DNA of 64,000 bases from JBGUVL01 sp964370395 (GTDB lineage: Bacteria > Bacillota_I > Bacilli_A > Erysipelotrichales > Erysipelotrichaceae). The notes beneath the pieces are model-generated. The model was given only the letters and a program-made list of their open reading frames with translations, was not told the origin of the DNA and searched no databases. Below, piece by piece: positions 34,934-42,686 of the stretch (its first letter is position 1; the number at the start of each line of letters is the position of its first letter). The translations under genes were made by a program, and so were the position numbers. The stretch covers positions 103,936 through 167,935 of the forward strand of contig CAYJIZ010000001.1 in the NCBI GenBank assembly GCA_964370395.1, in the 5' to 3' direction.

Positions 34934-34962
34934 AAACTGCATTTATTGCAGTTTTTTTTTGA
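34934..34962 (+). terminator. Terminator of lac operon
   Basis: AAACTGCA (34934-34941), loop TTTAT, TGCAGTTT (34947-34954), then T run. Confidence 0.88.
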
Positions 34963-34971
34963 AGTTTTGTT

Positions 34972-34999
34972 CAAACAAAAACAAAATTCTTTTTGTTTG
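34972..34999. promoter_or_regulatory. Inverted repeat upstream of aldolase gene
   Basis: CAAACAAAAA (34972-34981) and TTTTTGTTTG (34990-34999), 8-base spacer. Possible operator; a smaller palindrome TTGAC-A-GTCAA lies at 35074-35084. Confidence 0.45.
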
Positions 35000-35040
35000 A
35001 ATGTTTTTGCTCGTTTATGTACGAGATTGCGCATTTGATA

Positions 35041-35069
35041 TTGACGCTTCTTTTGTGTAGTACTATACT
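35041..35069 (+). promoter_or_regulatory. Promoter of DeoC-type aldolase
   Basis: TTGACG (35041-35046), 17-base spacer, TATACT (35064-35069). Confidence 0.75.
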
Positions 35070-35096
35070 TAAATTGACAGTCAAAGGAGAACAAAA

Positions 35097-35831
35097 ATGA
35101 GAAAATTAGATAAAAAAGCAAGTGAAATGAGTGTAGAAGAGTTGGCTTCTTATATCGACTACTCTGTATTGAAACCAGAATTCAGTGAAGAAGAAATTGT
35201 AGCTTTAACAAAAGATGGTGTCAATTTAAAATGTGCTACCATTTGTATTAACCCAGTTTACATGGATTTGTGTGAACCATACGTAAAGGGAAGTGTGACA
35301 ATGTTATGTCCGGTTGTTGATTTTCCATTTGGAACAAGCAGTACGAAATCAAGAATTGAACAAATTAATAATGTTGCAGTATACGATAGCGTAAAAGAAA
35401 TTGATATCGTTGCTAACTATGGATATATTCGTAGTGGAAAATACGACGTACTAACAAAGGATTTAAAAGCATGTGCAGAGGCAGCACATAAGTATGATAG
35501 ACAATTAAAGGTGATTTTTGAAACAGATGCACTAAACGAAGAACAAGTTCGCAAAACGTGCCAATGTTGTGTTGAAGCAGGAGTGGACTTTGTGAAGACA
35601 AGCACAGGATTCTTAACAGGATTTGAAGCACATGGAGCAACACCAGAAATCATTCAAGTTATGCTAGATGAAGTGGATGGTAAGTGTAAAGTAAAAGGAA
35701 GTGGTTGCATTCGTACCAGAGAACATTTCTTACAGTTAATCGATATGGGAATTGACCGTATGGGAGTAGGGTACAAATCAGTACCAGTCGTATTAGGATT
35801 GGATACAAAAGTAAGCAGCGATAATTACTAA
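35097..35831 (+). CDS. DeoC-family class I aldolase
   Basis: A 244-residue TIM-barrel aldolase with the Schiff-base lysine in 'FVKTSTGF' (Lys167) and the second lysine in 'KVKGSGCIRT' (Lys200), the pair used by deoxyribose-phosphate aldolase. The N-terminal 'SYIDYSVLKPEFSEEEIVAL' also fits. It is placed between the lac operon and the second glycyl radical enzyme, not with nucleoside genes. It may therefore cleave a deoxy-sugar phosphate produced in this island rather than deoxyribose-5-phosphate. Family call is firm; substrate is open. Confidence 0.85.
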   Translation: MRKLDKKASEMSVEELASYIDYSVLKPEFSEEEIVALTKDGVNLKCATICINPVYMDLCEPYVKGSVTMLCPVVDFPFGTSSTKSRIEQINNVAVYDSVKEIDIVANYGYIRSGKYDVLTKDLKACAEAAHKYDRQLKVIFETDALNEEQVRKTCQCCVEAGVDFVKTSTGFLTGFEAHGATPEIIQVMLDEVDGKCKVKGSGCIRTREHFLQLIDMGIDRMGVGYKSVPVVLGLDTKVSSDNY

Positions 35832-35835
35832 AAGC

Positions 35836-35858
35836 AAGGCATCGAAAAGATGCCTTTT
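35836..35858 (+). terminator. Weak terminator after aldolase
   Basis: AAGGCATC (35836-35843), loop GAAAA, GATGCCTT (35849-35856), then TTGG. The U tract is short, so read-through into the next gene is likely. Confidence 0.6.
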
Positions 35859-35909
35859 GGCTATTTCGCAATAATAAAAGGTGCTACAATAAAAGCAGGA
35901 GGACCATCA

Positions 35910-38324
35910 ATGAAAAAACCATTATTTCGTATGACACTTCATAATAAGGATTGTGATTTTGAAAGAATCGATCGCTTGCGTGAAAAGATGCAAAAGCGAA
36001 AAGCGAGTATTTGTTCACAACGAGCTTTGCTTTATACACAATCGTTTCAAACAAGCGAAGGACAACCATATATCATAAGAAAAGCAAAAGCGTTTGCGCA
36101 TACTTTGGCGAATATGGATATTTATATTGAAGAAGATAGTCTTATCTTTGGAAATATGGCGAAACAAAATTTCGCTGCTCCTATTTTCCCAGAGTACTCG
36201 ATTCAATGGGTCATTGATGAGTTGGATACATTTGAAAAGCGTGGAGGAGATGTTTTTTATATCACACAAGAAGTCAAAGACGATTTAGTAAGCATTGCTC
36301 CTTATTGGTTAAACCACACGCATGAAGATGAGGTAAAACGTAATATTAGTGAAACAAACTTATTGTCAGAGAAACAAGGTGTTCTGCATCGAGGAGGCAT
36401 TTCGATGTCGGGAGATGGACATATTGTTCCGCATCATGAAAAAGTATTAGCCGTAGGGTTTGATGGATTAATAAAAGAAGCACAAGAAAAGCTTGCTCTA
36501 TGCAATGAGGAGGAAGCGCAGCATTTTTATGAAGCTGTTATCATTACTTTAGAAGCTGCGCTTCGCTTGATTGATCGCTACGAAGAAGTAGCGATGCAAT
36601 TAGCGCAAAAGAGGGAAGGAAAAAGAAAAGAAGAATACATAGCAATGGCACAGATGTGCCAACGTTTATTAAAAGGAAAAACACAACACTTTTATGATGG
36701 AGTACAAGCTGTCTATCTTATTCATGTGTTACAGATGATTGAAAGCAATGGGCATTCTTTTTGTTATGGACGTTTTGATCAATACATGAACGAGTTGTAC
36801 AACAAGGATAGAGAGGCACAAGTCATCAGCAAAGAAAAAGCATTAGAAATCATTACGCATATGTTTTTGATGAATAGTTCTTGTAATAAGGTGAGACCGT
36901 ATTCGCATACTAAGTTTTCACAAGGGTATCCTTTGTATTCCAATTTAATGATTAGTGGTTTGACACCACAAGGAAAAGATGGAACCAATGATTTGTCGTA
37001 TCTCTGTATAGAAGCGATGCACCAATGTTCGTTGGCAGAGCCAAACTTCTCTATGCGTTATCATCGTGACACACCGATAACCTTATTGGAAGATGCAACA
37101 AAGTTAATTGCTACAGGATGTGGAATGCCTAGTATGTTTAATGATGAGGTTGTAGTCGAAGCGAAGCTTCGTTTGGGTATCCCCAAAGAAGATGCGTTAG
37201 ATTATTGCGCTATTGGTTGTGTTGAAACAGGTATACCAGGAAAGTATGGGCATCGAGCAACAGGGATGACCTATGTGAATTGGGGAAAACTATTAGAGTT
37301 ACTTTTGAATAATGGAAAAGATCCAAATAGTGGAATCCAACTAGTTTCCTTAACTGGCAAGAAAGATAGTGAAGTTCACTTTGAAACATATGAAGATGTG
37401 TGGCAAGGTTGGTTGACACTTTTACGATATTACAGTGATTTGGCAGTGGAGTGTGATCATGTTTGTGATGCTTCTTTAGTGAAGTATGATAGTGATCCAT
37501 TTGCAAGTAGTATGGTAGACAATTGTTTGACGCTTGGAAAAACGTTAAAACAAGGAGGAGCGAAATACGATATTGTTTCGCAATCCAATATTGGACCAGT
37601 CGTTGTAGGAAATGGATTGGTCGCACTTAAGAAATTAGTATTCGAAGAGAAAAAGCTTACGATTGCACAAATCAAAGAAGCGTTACGTGATGATTTTCAA
37701 TCAAAACAACATCGCCTAATCCAACAACAATTACTACAAGTTCCTAAATTTGGAAATGATATTGATTATGTGGACACGATTGTAAGTGATGTATTTCATT
37801 CCTATTTGGCACTGTTGCCAAATTATAAGACAAACTGTAGTGGCAAAGGTCCACTTATCAGTAAGTATACGATGTCCACTTCAAACATCACGAGTTATGT
37901 GCCAAATGGATTAGATGTGGGAGCTACTTGTGATGGTAGAAATGCGAAGACACCGTTAAACGAAGGGTGTTCACCAACCCAAGGAACAGATAAAAATGGT
38001 CCTACAGCATTAATTAATTCGGTTTCTAAATTACCGAATGTATTAGTAGGAGCAGGACAATTATTGAATATGCGTTTTACGCAAGACTCTTTAAGTGAAG
38101 CAAAACAAAAACAATTTATTCATTTCTTACAAGCGAGTTGCCAACTTGGCATTTTCCATAATCAATTTAATATTATTGATTCGGCTACGCTACGAAAAGC
38201 TCAAACACATCCAGAACAGTATACGGATTTAATTATCCGTGTCGCTGGTTATTGCGCCCAATTTGTATCGTTGATGAAAGAAGCCCAAGATGCTATCATT
38301 GAGAGAAGTGAGAATCAAATTTAA
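35910..38324 (+). CDS. Second glycyl radical enzyme, dehydratase/lyase type
   Basis: An 804-residue paralogue of the enzyme at 23155-25560. Its thiyl site is G-C-V-E-T (Cys437, Glu439) and its radical site 'RVAGYCAQF' (Gly780). It shares 'ESNGHSFCYGRFDQY' but is clearly diverged: 'GKYGHRATGMTYVNWGKLLE' replaces the first enzyme's 'GKWGYRCTGMSYMNF'. Like that enzyme it is not a true pyruvate formate-lyase. ATG 35910 follows AGGAGG; the frame is open to 35850 without a ribosome site. No own activase is adjacent. Substrate unknown. Confidence 0.88.
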   Translation: MKKPLFRMTLHNKDCDFERIDRLREKMQKRKASICSQRALLYTQSFQTSEGQPYIIRKAKAFAHTLANMDIYIEEDSLIFGNMAKQNFAAPIFPEYSIQWVIDELDTFEKRGGDVFYITQEVKDDLVSIAPYWLNHTHEDEVKRNISETNLLSEKQGVLHRGGISMSGDGHIVPHHEKVLAVGFDGLIKEAQEKLALCNEEEAQHFYEAVIITLEAALRLIDRYEEVAMQLAQKREGKRKEEYIAMAQMCQRLLKGKTQHFYDGVQAVYLIHVLQMIESNGHSFCYGRFDQYMNELYNKDREAQVISKEKALEIITHMFLMNSSCNKVRPYSHTKFSQGYPLYSNLMISGLTPQGKDGTNDLSYLCIEAMHQCSLAEPNFSMRYHRDTPITLLEDATKLIATGCGMPSMFNDEVVVEAKLRLGIPKEDALDYCAIGCVETGIPGKYGHRATGMTYVNWGKLLELLLNNGKDPNSGIQLVSLTGKKDSEVHFETYEDVWQGWLTLLRYYSDLAVECDHVCDASLVKYDSDPFASSMVDNCLTLGKTLKQGGAKYDIVSQSNIGPVVVGNGLVALKKLVFEEKKLTIAQIKEALRDDFQSKQHRLIQQQLLQVPKFGNDIDYVDTIVSDVFHSYLALLPNYKTNCSGKGPLISKYTMSTSNITSYVPNGLDVGATCDGRNAKTPLNEGCSPTQGTDKNGPTALINSVSKLPNVLVGAGQLLNMRFTQDSLSEAKQKQFIHFLQASCQLGIFHNQFNIIDSATLRKAQTHPEQYTDLIIRVAGYCAQFVSLMKEAQDAIIERSENQI

Positions 38325-38325
38325 G

Positions 38326-38350
38326 AGGTAGGTATTCACCTACCTTTTCT
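38326..38350 (+). terminator. Terminator after second glycyl radical enzyme
   Basis: AGGTAGGT (38326-38333), loop ATTC, ACCTACCT (38338-38345), then TTTC. Confidence 0.8.
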
Positions 38351-38360
38351 TGTGCACGCT

Positions 38361-38428
38361 TTTTTGCACATCATTGTGATGCGCACCGCTAGTGGGAAGT
38401 GAGGGGAACATCATTGTGATGTGCAAAA
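38361..38428. repeat. Paired CATCATTGTGATG palindromes in a larger inverted repeat
   Basis: Two copies of CATCATTGTGATG lie at 38369-38382 and 38409-38422. They are flanked by outer arms TTTTTGCACATCA and TGATGTGCAAAAA that pair with each other, giving a cruciform-prone or long hairpin element. Between terminator and promoter, so it may be an operator or a small repeat element. Confidence 0.65.
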
Positions 38429-38457
38429 AGGTACTCAATTATAGTGCTCAACATTGT

Positions 38458-38484
38458 TTGATTAAATATTCGCTATCCTATAAA
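38458..38484 (+). promoter_or_regulatory. Possible promoter of galactitol-type PTS operon
   Basis: TTGATT (38458-38463), 15-base spacer, TATAAA (38479-38484). The short spacer suggests a need for an activator. A palindrome ATTCGCGCGAAT (38513-38524) lies downstream. Confidence 0.45.
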
Positions 38485-38554
38485 ATTTGAAGTGTAAGGA
38501 AGAAGCTTTATAATTCGCGCGAATGTTTTTTCTTTCAAAATAGGAGGGATGCAT

Positions 38555-39019
38555 ATGAATAGTACACTGATTTGTGAAGAACTTTGTGAACTAGACTTAG
38601 ATGTCAAAGACACAGATGAGTTCTTTAAAGTTATGAGTGAAAAAGCCAAAAAATTAGGGTATGTTACTGAGAATTTTCTATCTGCAATCAAAGAACGAGA
38701 AGAAAATTATCCAACAGCGTTGCCAACAATGCCGTATCCAGTTGCCATCCCACACTCGGATCCAGTGAACATCGTATCACAGTTCATTGCTCCTGTTCGA
38801 TTAAAGAATCCAATCGATTGGTGTGAAATGGCAAACAATGACAGTATCTTAAAAGTACAAATTGTCTTCTTATTGGGATTTAAAAAAGAAGAGGGACATG
38901 TGGAATTACTACAGATCTTACTTCAAAACTTCCAAGATGAAGCGATTATGGAACGTTTGTTACAGGCAAAAGACAAAGAAGAATACTTACATATTGTGAA
39001 AAATATGAAAGGGCTGTAA
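38555..39019 (+). CDS. PTS galactitol/fructose-type IIA component
   Basis: A 154-residue IIA protein with phosphoacceptor His67 in 'AIPHSDP', as in GatA and fructose IIA. ATG 38555 follows AGGAGGG by 6 bases; an ATG at 38549 abuts the site. It begins the long operon for the galactitol-type PTS and ketose kinases, and its stop overlaps the next start (TAATG). Confidence 0.88.
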   Translation: MNSTLICEELCELDLDVKDTDEFFKVMSEKAKKLGYVTENFLSAIKEREENYPTALPTMPYPVAIPHSDPVNIVSQFIAPVRLKNPIDWCEMANNDSILKVQIVFLLGFKKEEGHVELLQILLQNFQDEAIMERLLQAKDKEEYLHIVKNMKGL

Positions 39020-39303
39020 TGAAAAAGATTATAGTTGCTTGTGGTAATGGTGTGGCAACCTCACAAGCTGTTGCATTTAAAATCAATCGTATGTTGGAGA
39101 ATGCACGTATACGAGATGCAAGGGTGGAAGCAGTGAATCTTCGCTCATTACAGCGAGAATTACGCGGTGCTATTGCATACGTGGAAGTAATGAAAAGTGA
39201 TGTCGATTATGGGATACCTAAAATTGATGGATTAGCATTTCTTCGCGGGGAAAATAAAGAAGCAGAGTTTCAAAAATTAGTAGAAGTTATTAATAGAAAG
39301 TAA
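39019..39303 (+). CDS. PTS galactitol-type IIB component, first copy
   Basis: A 94-residue IIB protein with phospho-cysteine Cys8 in 'VACGNGVATS', as in GatB. It is coupled to the IIA gene. It has diverged more than its tandem paralogue in the next gene, being richer in Arg ('ARIRDARVEAVNLRSLQREL'). Both keep the active Cys. Confidence 0.88.
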   Translation: MKKIIVACGNGVATSQAVAFKINRMLENARIRDARVEAVNLRSLQRELRGAIAYVEVMKSDVDYGIPKIDGLAFLRGENKEAEFQKLVEVINRK

Positions 39304-39316
39304 GGAGAAAATACAT

Positions 39317-39601
39317 ATGAAAAAAGTAATTGTTGCTTGTGGTAGCGGTGTTGCGACAAGCCAAACAGTAGCTTCAAAAGTAAATCGTCTATTAACAGAA
39401 AAAGGCGTAGACGCAAAAGTGGAAGCAGTTGATTTAAAATCAGTAGATCGTTATTTGGTAGATGCAGCTGCATATATCACAATTACAAAAGTGAATAAAG
39501 AATATAATGTTCCAGTTATTAATGGAATTGCATTCTTAACAGGAATGAACCAAGATGCAGAATTAGATAAACTAATTGATGCAATCAACAAAGCGAAATA
39601 A
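39317..39601 (+). CDS. PTS galactitol-type IIB component, second copy
   Basis: A 94-residue IIB protein with Cys8 in 'VACGSGVATS', clearly a tandem duplicate of the preceding gene. AAGGAG precedes its ATG. It lies next to the IIC gene and is probably the main IIB partner; the other copy may be specialised for phosphorylating the PRD regulator or a second IIC. Confidence 0.9.
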   Translation: MKKVIVACGSGVATSQTVASKVNRLLTEKGVDAKVEAVDLKSVDRYLVDAAAYITITKVNKEYNVPVINGIAFLTGMNQDAELDKLIDAINKAK

Positions 39602-39637
39602 AAATAATATTTAAATTTAGAAAGAGGGGTAACTACA

Positions 39638-41026
39638 ATGGATGTATTACAATCAGTAGTTGATTATTTATTAAGTTTAGGAGCAGCGATTTTTGTTCCA
39701 ATTATCATTATTATTGCCGGACTTATCGTTCGTATGAAAGTAAAAGATGCCATTTCTGCCGGTGTTACATTAGGGGTAGCATTTACAGGGATGACAATGT
39801 TAATTAGCTTTATGACTGGTGCGATTTCACCAGCTGCAGAAGCGATGTTAACAAACACAGGGATTTCTTTACCAATCGTAGATGGTGGATGGACAACGAT
39901 GTCAACAATCTCATGGTCATGGCCATACGCGTTCTTAATGTTCCCACTATTAATTATCGTTAACGTTATTATGTTAGTGCTAAAGAAAACAAACACATTT
40001 AACGCTGACTTATGGAACGTTTGGGGTAAAATCTTTACGGCTGTTGGAGTAGTAGCAATTACAGGATCTGTTCCATTGGCATTTGTTGTTGCGACAATTC
40101 AAATTATCTTCGAATTAAAAACAGCAGACGTACACCAAAGACGTATTGAAGAATTATCAGGAATTCCAGGGGTAACTTGTACACACAAAATGGTTTTATT
40201 TGGAGCACTTATGTACCCAATTGACTGTTTATTAAGAAAAATTCCTGCTTTCAACAAAAAATTTGATGCACAATCATTAAAAGATAAAGTTGGGATTTTC
40301 GCAGAAAACCACGTATTAGGATTTATTTTAGGGGTAGCATTTGGTTTATTAGCTGGATACGAAGTATCTGCAACATTAACATTAGCAATTCAATGTGCAA
40401 CAGCATTAACATTGTTCCCAGTTATTACAAAATACTTTATGCAAGCATTGTCACCAATTAGTGAAGCAGTAAGTGATTTCATGAATAAAAAATTCAAAGG
40501 AAGAACATTACTTGTTGGGTTAGACTGGCCATTCTTAGGTGGATCTAACGAAATTTGGTTAGCTGTTATCTGGTCTGTTCCAGTAACATTAATCTGTGCA
40601 ATGATTTTACCAGGAAATGATATCTTACCATTTGCTGGAATTATTAACTTAGCATTAGCAGTACCAGCTTACTTAGTAACAAAAGGAAACTTACCAAGAA
40701 TGTTAATCTTATGTACATTAGGTGTTCCTGCATTCTTATGGGTAGGTACGGCATTTGCACCATTTATTACTGACTTAGCAAATACGACAGGAGCCGTTGC
40801 TTTAAAAGCAGGAGAAATGATTTCGAACTCTTCTATCGATGGTCCAGTATTCACATATGCGATTTCGCAAGTGTTTGACTTGATCAATGGTAACTGGATT
40901 CCATTAATTGTATTAGTTGTGTGGGTTGTATGTTACACATTCTACTACAGAGAATTAAGTCGTGAAAACAAAGCAGCAGCAGAAGCAGAAGCATTACAAG
41001 CGAGTAGTGAAGCTTCAGGAGAATAA
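39638..41026 (+). CDS. PTS galactitol-type IIC permease
   Basis: A 462-residue membrane protein with about ten to twelve hydrophobic segments ('IFVPIIIIIAGLIVRMKVKD' at the start, 'NADLWNVWGKIFTAVGVVAI'), of the GatC/SgcC family. It transports a hexitol, pentitol or similar sugar with concurrent phosphorylation by IIB. The C-terminus is Ala/Glu-rich. DhaL follows within three bases. Confidence 0.88.
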   Translation: MDVLQSVVDYLLSLGAAIFVPIIIIIAGLIVRMKVKDAISAGVTLGVAFTGMTMLISFMTGAISPAAEAMLTNTGISLPIVDGGWTTMSTISWSWPYAFLMFPLLIIVNVIMLVLKKTNTFNADLWNVWGKIFTAVGVVAITGSVPLAFVVATIQIIFELKTADVHQRRIEELSGIPGVTCTHKMVLFGALMYPIDCLLRKIPAFNKKFDAQSLKDKVGIFAENHVLGFILGVAFGLLAGYEVSATLTLAIQCATALTLFPVITKYFMQALSPISEAVSDFMNKKFKGRTLLVGLDWPFLGGSNEIWLAVIWSVPVTLICAMILPGNDILPFAGIINLALAVPAYLVTKGNLPRMLILCTLGVPAFLWVGTAFAPFITDLANTTGAVALKAGEMISNSSIDGPVFTYAISQVFDLINGNWIPLIVLVVWVVCYTFYYRELSRENKAAAEAEALQASSEASGE

Positions 41027-41028
41027 CA

Positions 41029-41664
41029 ATGACATTTACCAATCAAGAAGGAAAGGTAATAGTTGAAAATATCATTGCTGTCATACAAGCAAACAAAGAT
41101 TACTTAAGTGAAATCGATGGTGCCATTGGAGATGGAGATCATGGGATCAACATGAACAAAGGTGCAACGATTGCCCAAGAGGAAATCAAAAACAAAGAGA
41201 ATTTAAGCGATAGTTTAGGAGCGTTAGCCATCGTTTTAATGAATAAAATTGGTGGTTCAATGGGACCTTTGTACGGATCTATTTTTATGGGTATGCAAAT
41301 GGCATGCAAAGATAGTGAAGTGATTGATGGAGAAGTACTACAAAAAATGTTAAACCAAGCGTATGAAAACATTAAAATGATTTCACCAGCAAAGGTAAAT
41401 GACAAAACGTTAGTGGATGTACTAGATCCAGCAGTCCAAGCTTACAATGACACGTTTGCAAGTGGACAAGATGTTGTTGTTGCACTGCAAGCTTGTAAAG
41501 AAGCGAGTACGCAAGGAATGTTAGCAACCAAAGATATGCAAGCAAAATTAGGGCGAGCATCTCGATTAGGTGAAAAATCAATCGGGGTACAAGACGCCGG
41601 AGCGACTTCTTGCTCATTAATTATTAATACATTGTGCGATAGCGCAATCCAACTACTAAAATAA
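41029..41664 (+). CDS. dhaL: Dihydroxyacetone kinase-type ATP-binding subunit (DhaL), first copy
   Basis: A 211-residue DhaL/DAK2 domain protein. It has the Mg-ATP aspartate motif in 'EIDGAIGDGDHGINMNKG' (three Asp spaced D-x4-D-x-D) and the nucleotide loop 'GGSMGPLYGSIF'. It donates phosphate from ATP (or a phospho-DhaM) to the substrate held by DhaK. Its partner is the next gene, which is interrupted by TGA. The PTS context suggests a ketose or ketose phosphate rather than dihydroxyacetone as substrate. Confidence 0.88.
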   Translation: MTFTNQEGKVIVENIIAVIQANKDYLSEIDGAIGDGDHGINMNKGATIAQEEIKNKENLSDSLGALAIVLMNKIGGSMGPLYGSIFMGMQMACKDSEVIDGEVLQKMLNQAYENIKMISPAKVNDKTLVDVLDPAVQAYNDTFASGQDVVVALQACKEASTQGMLATKDMQAKLGRASRLGEKSIGVQDAGATSCSLIINTLCDSAIQLLK

Positions 41665-41673
41665 GGAGAGTAT

Positions 41674-42672
41674 ATGCAAAGATTTGTGAACCAACCAGAT
41701 ATGATTGTTGATGATATGTTAAAAGGGTATGCCAAAGCGCATAAAGACTTAATTCATATTAGTGAAGAAAACGATCATGTCGTTGTGAAAAATAACCTAG
41801 TAAAAGGTAAGGTTGGTATCGTTAGTGGTGGTGGAAGTGGACATGAACCTTGTTTTCTAGGGTATGTCGGAGAAAATATGTTAGATGCAGCGGCGGTAGG
41901 AGAAGTGTTCTCTTCACCGCCTGCTACTGCATTTCACCAAGCTTTCATCGAAGCCGATACTGGCGCAGGAGTAGCTTGTTTATTTGGAAATTATGCAGGA
42001 GATAATATGAACGTTAAAATGGCTGTGCAAATGGCAGCGATGAATGGCGTGGAAGTAAAGTATGTAACTGCAAATGATGATGTAGCAAGTGCACCAAAAA
42101 GTGAAAAAGAAAAAAGACATGGGATTGCAGGAAGTTTATTTATGTGAAAAATCGGTTGTGCAAAAGCAGCAATGGGTGGAACACTGGATGAAGTCATCCG
42201 CTATGCCCAAGAAGCAGTAGAACAAACACGTAGTATTTGTGTGGGATTAACACCTTGTTCGATTCCTGCCGTTGGCCACTCGAATTTTGAAATCAAAGAA
42301 GGTACAATAGAGTATGGAATAGGACACCATGGAGAACCAGGAATCGTAGTAGAAGATTTAAGTGAAGCAAATGTGATTGCAAAACGTTTAAGTGCTTATA
42401 TTCAAGAAGATTTGCAATTACAAGATGGCGAAGAAATCGCGGTTATTGTTTCAGGATTAGGTGGAACACCAATTATGGAATTGTATGTTTTATATGATGA
42501 AATCGAAAAGTATTTTGCTGATTTAAATGTAAAAGTGTACAAATCATTTATTGGTGATTATGTGACTTCACTTGAAATGAGTGGAGCAGCACTAACCGTT
42601 ATGCGTGTAAAAGAAGACTTTAAACCATTGTTGGATCTAAGTGTAGATACACCAGCAATTACCATTAAGTAG
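41674..42672 (+). pseudogene. dhaK: dhaK-like kinase subunit interrupted by in-frame TGA
   Basis: One frame of 332 sense codons reads a complete DhaK protein but has a TGA at 42145-42147 (codon 158). The first part has 'SGGGSGHEPCFLGYVG' and the second 'GIGHHGEPGI' with the substrate-binding His. Flanking residues align with the intact paralogue at 46046 ('GIAGSLFM' then 'KIGCAKAA' against 'GVAGIFFVYKCAGAAA'). No insertion or deletion is present, and the 3' half has no own ribosome site. A recent nonsense mutation, a sequencing error or readthrough are possible. Selenocysteine is unlikely because the position is not a conserved Cys. Confidence 0.85.
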
Positions 42673-42686
42673 AAGGAGAGTATACA

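Noticed and set aside
41674..42672. TGA as Trp or selenocysteine codon
   Set aside because: TGG is used for Trp throughout and TGA ends other genes, such as the holin. The aligned residue in the intact paralogue is Tyr, not Cys, and no selenocysteine genes are seen.
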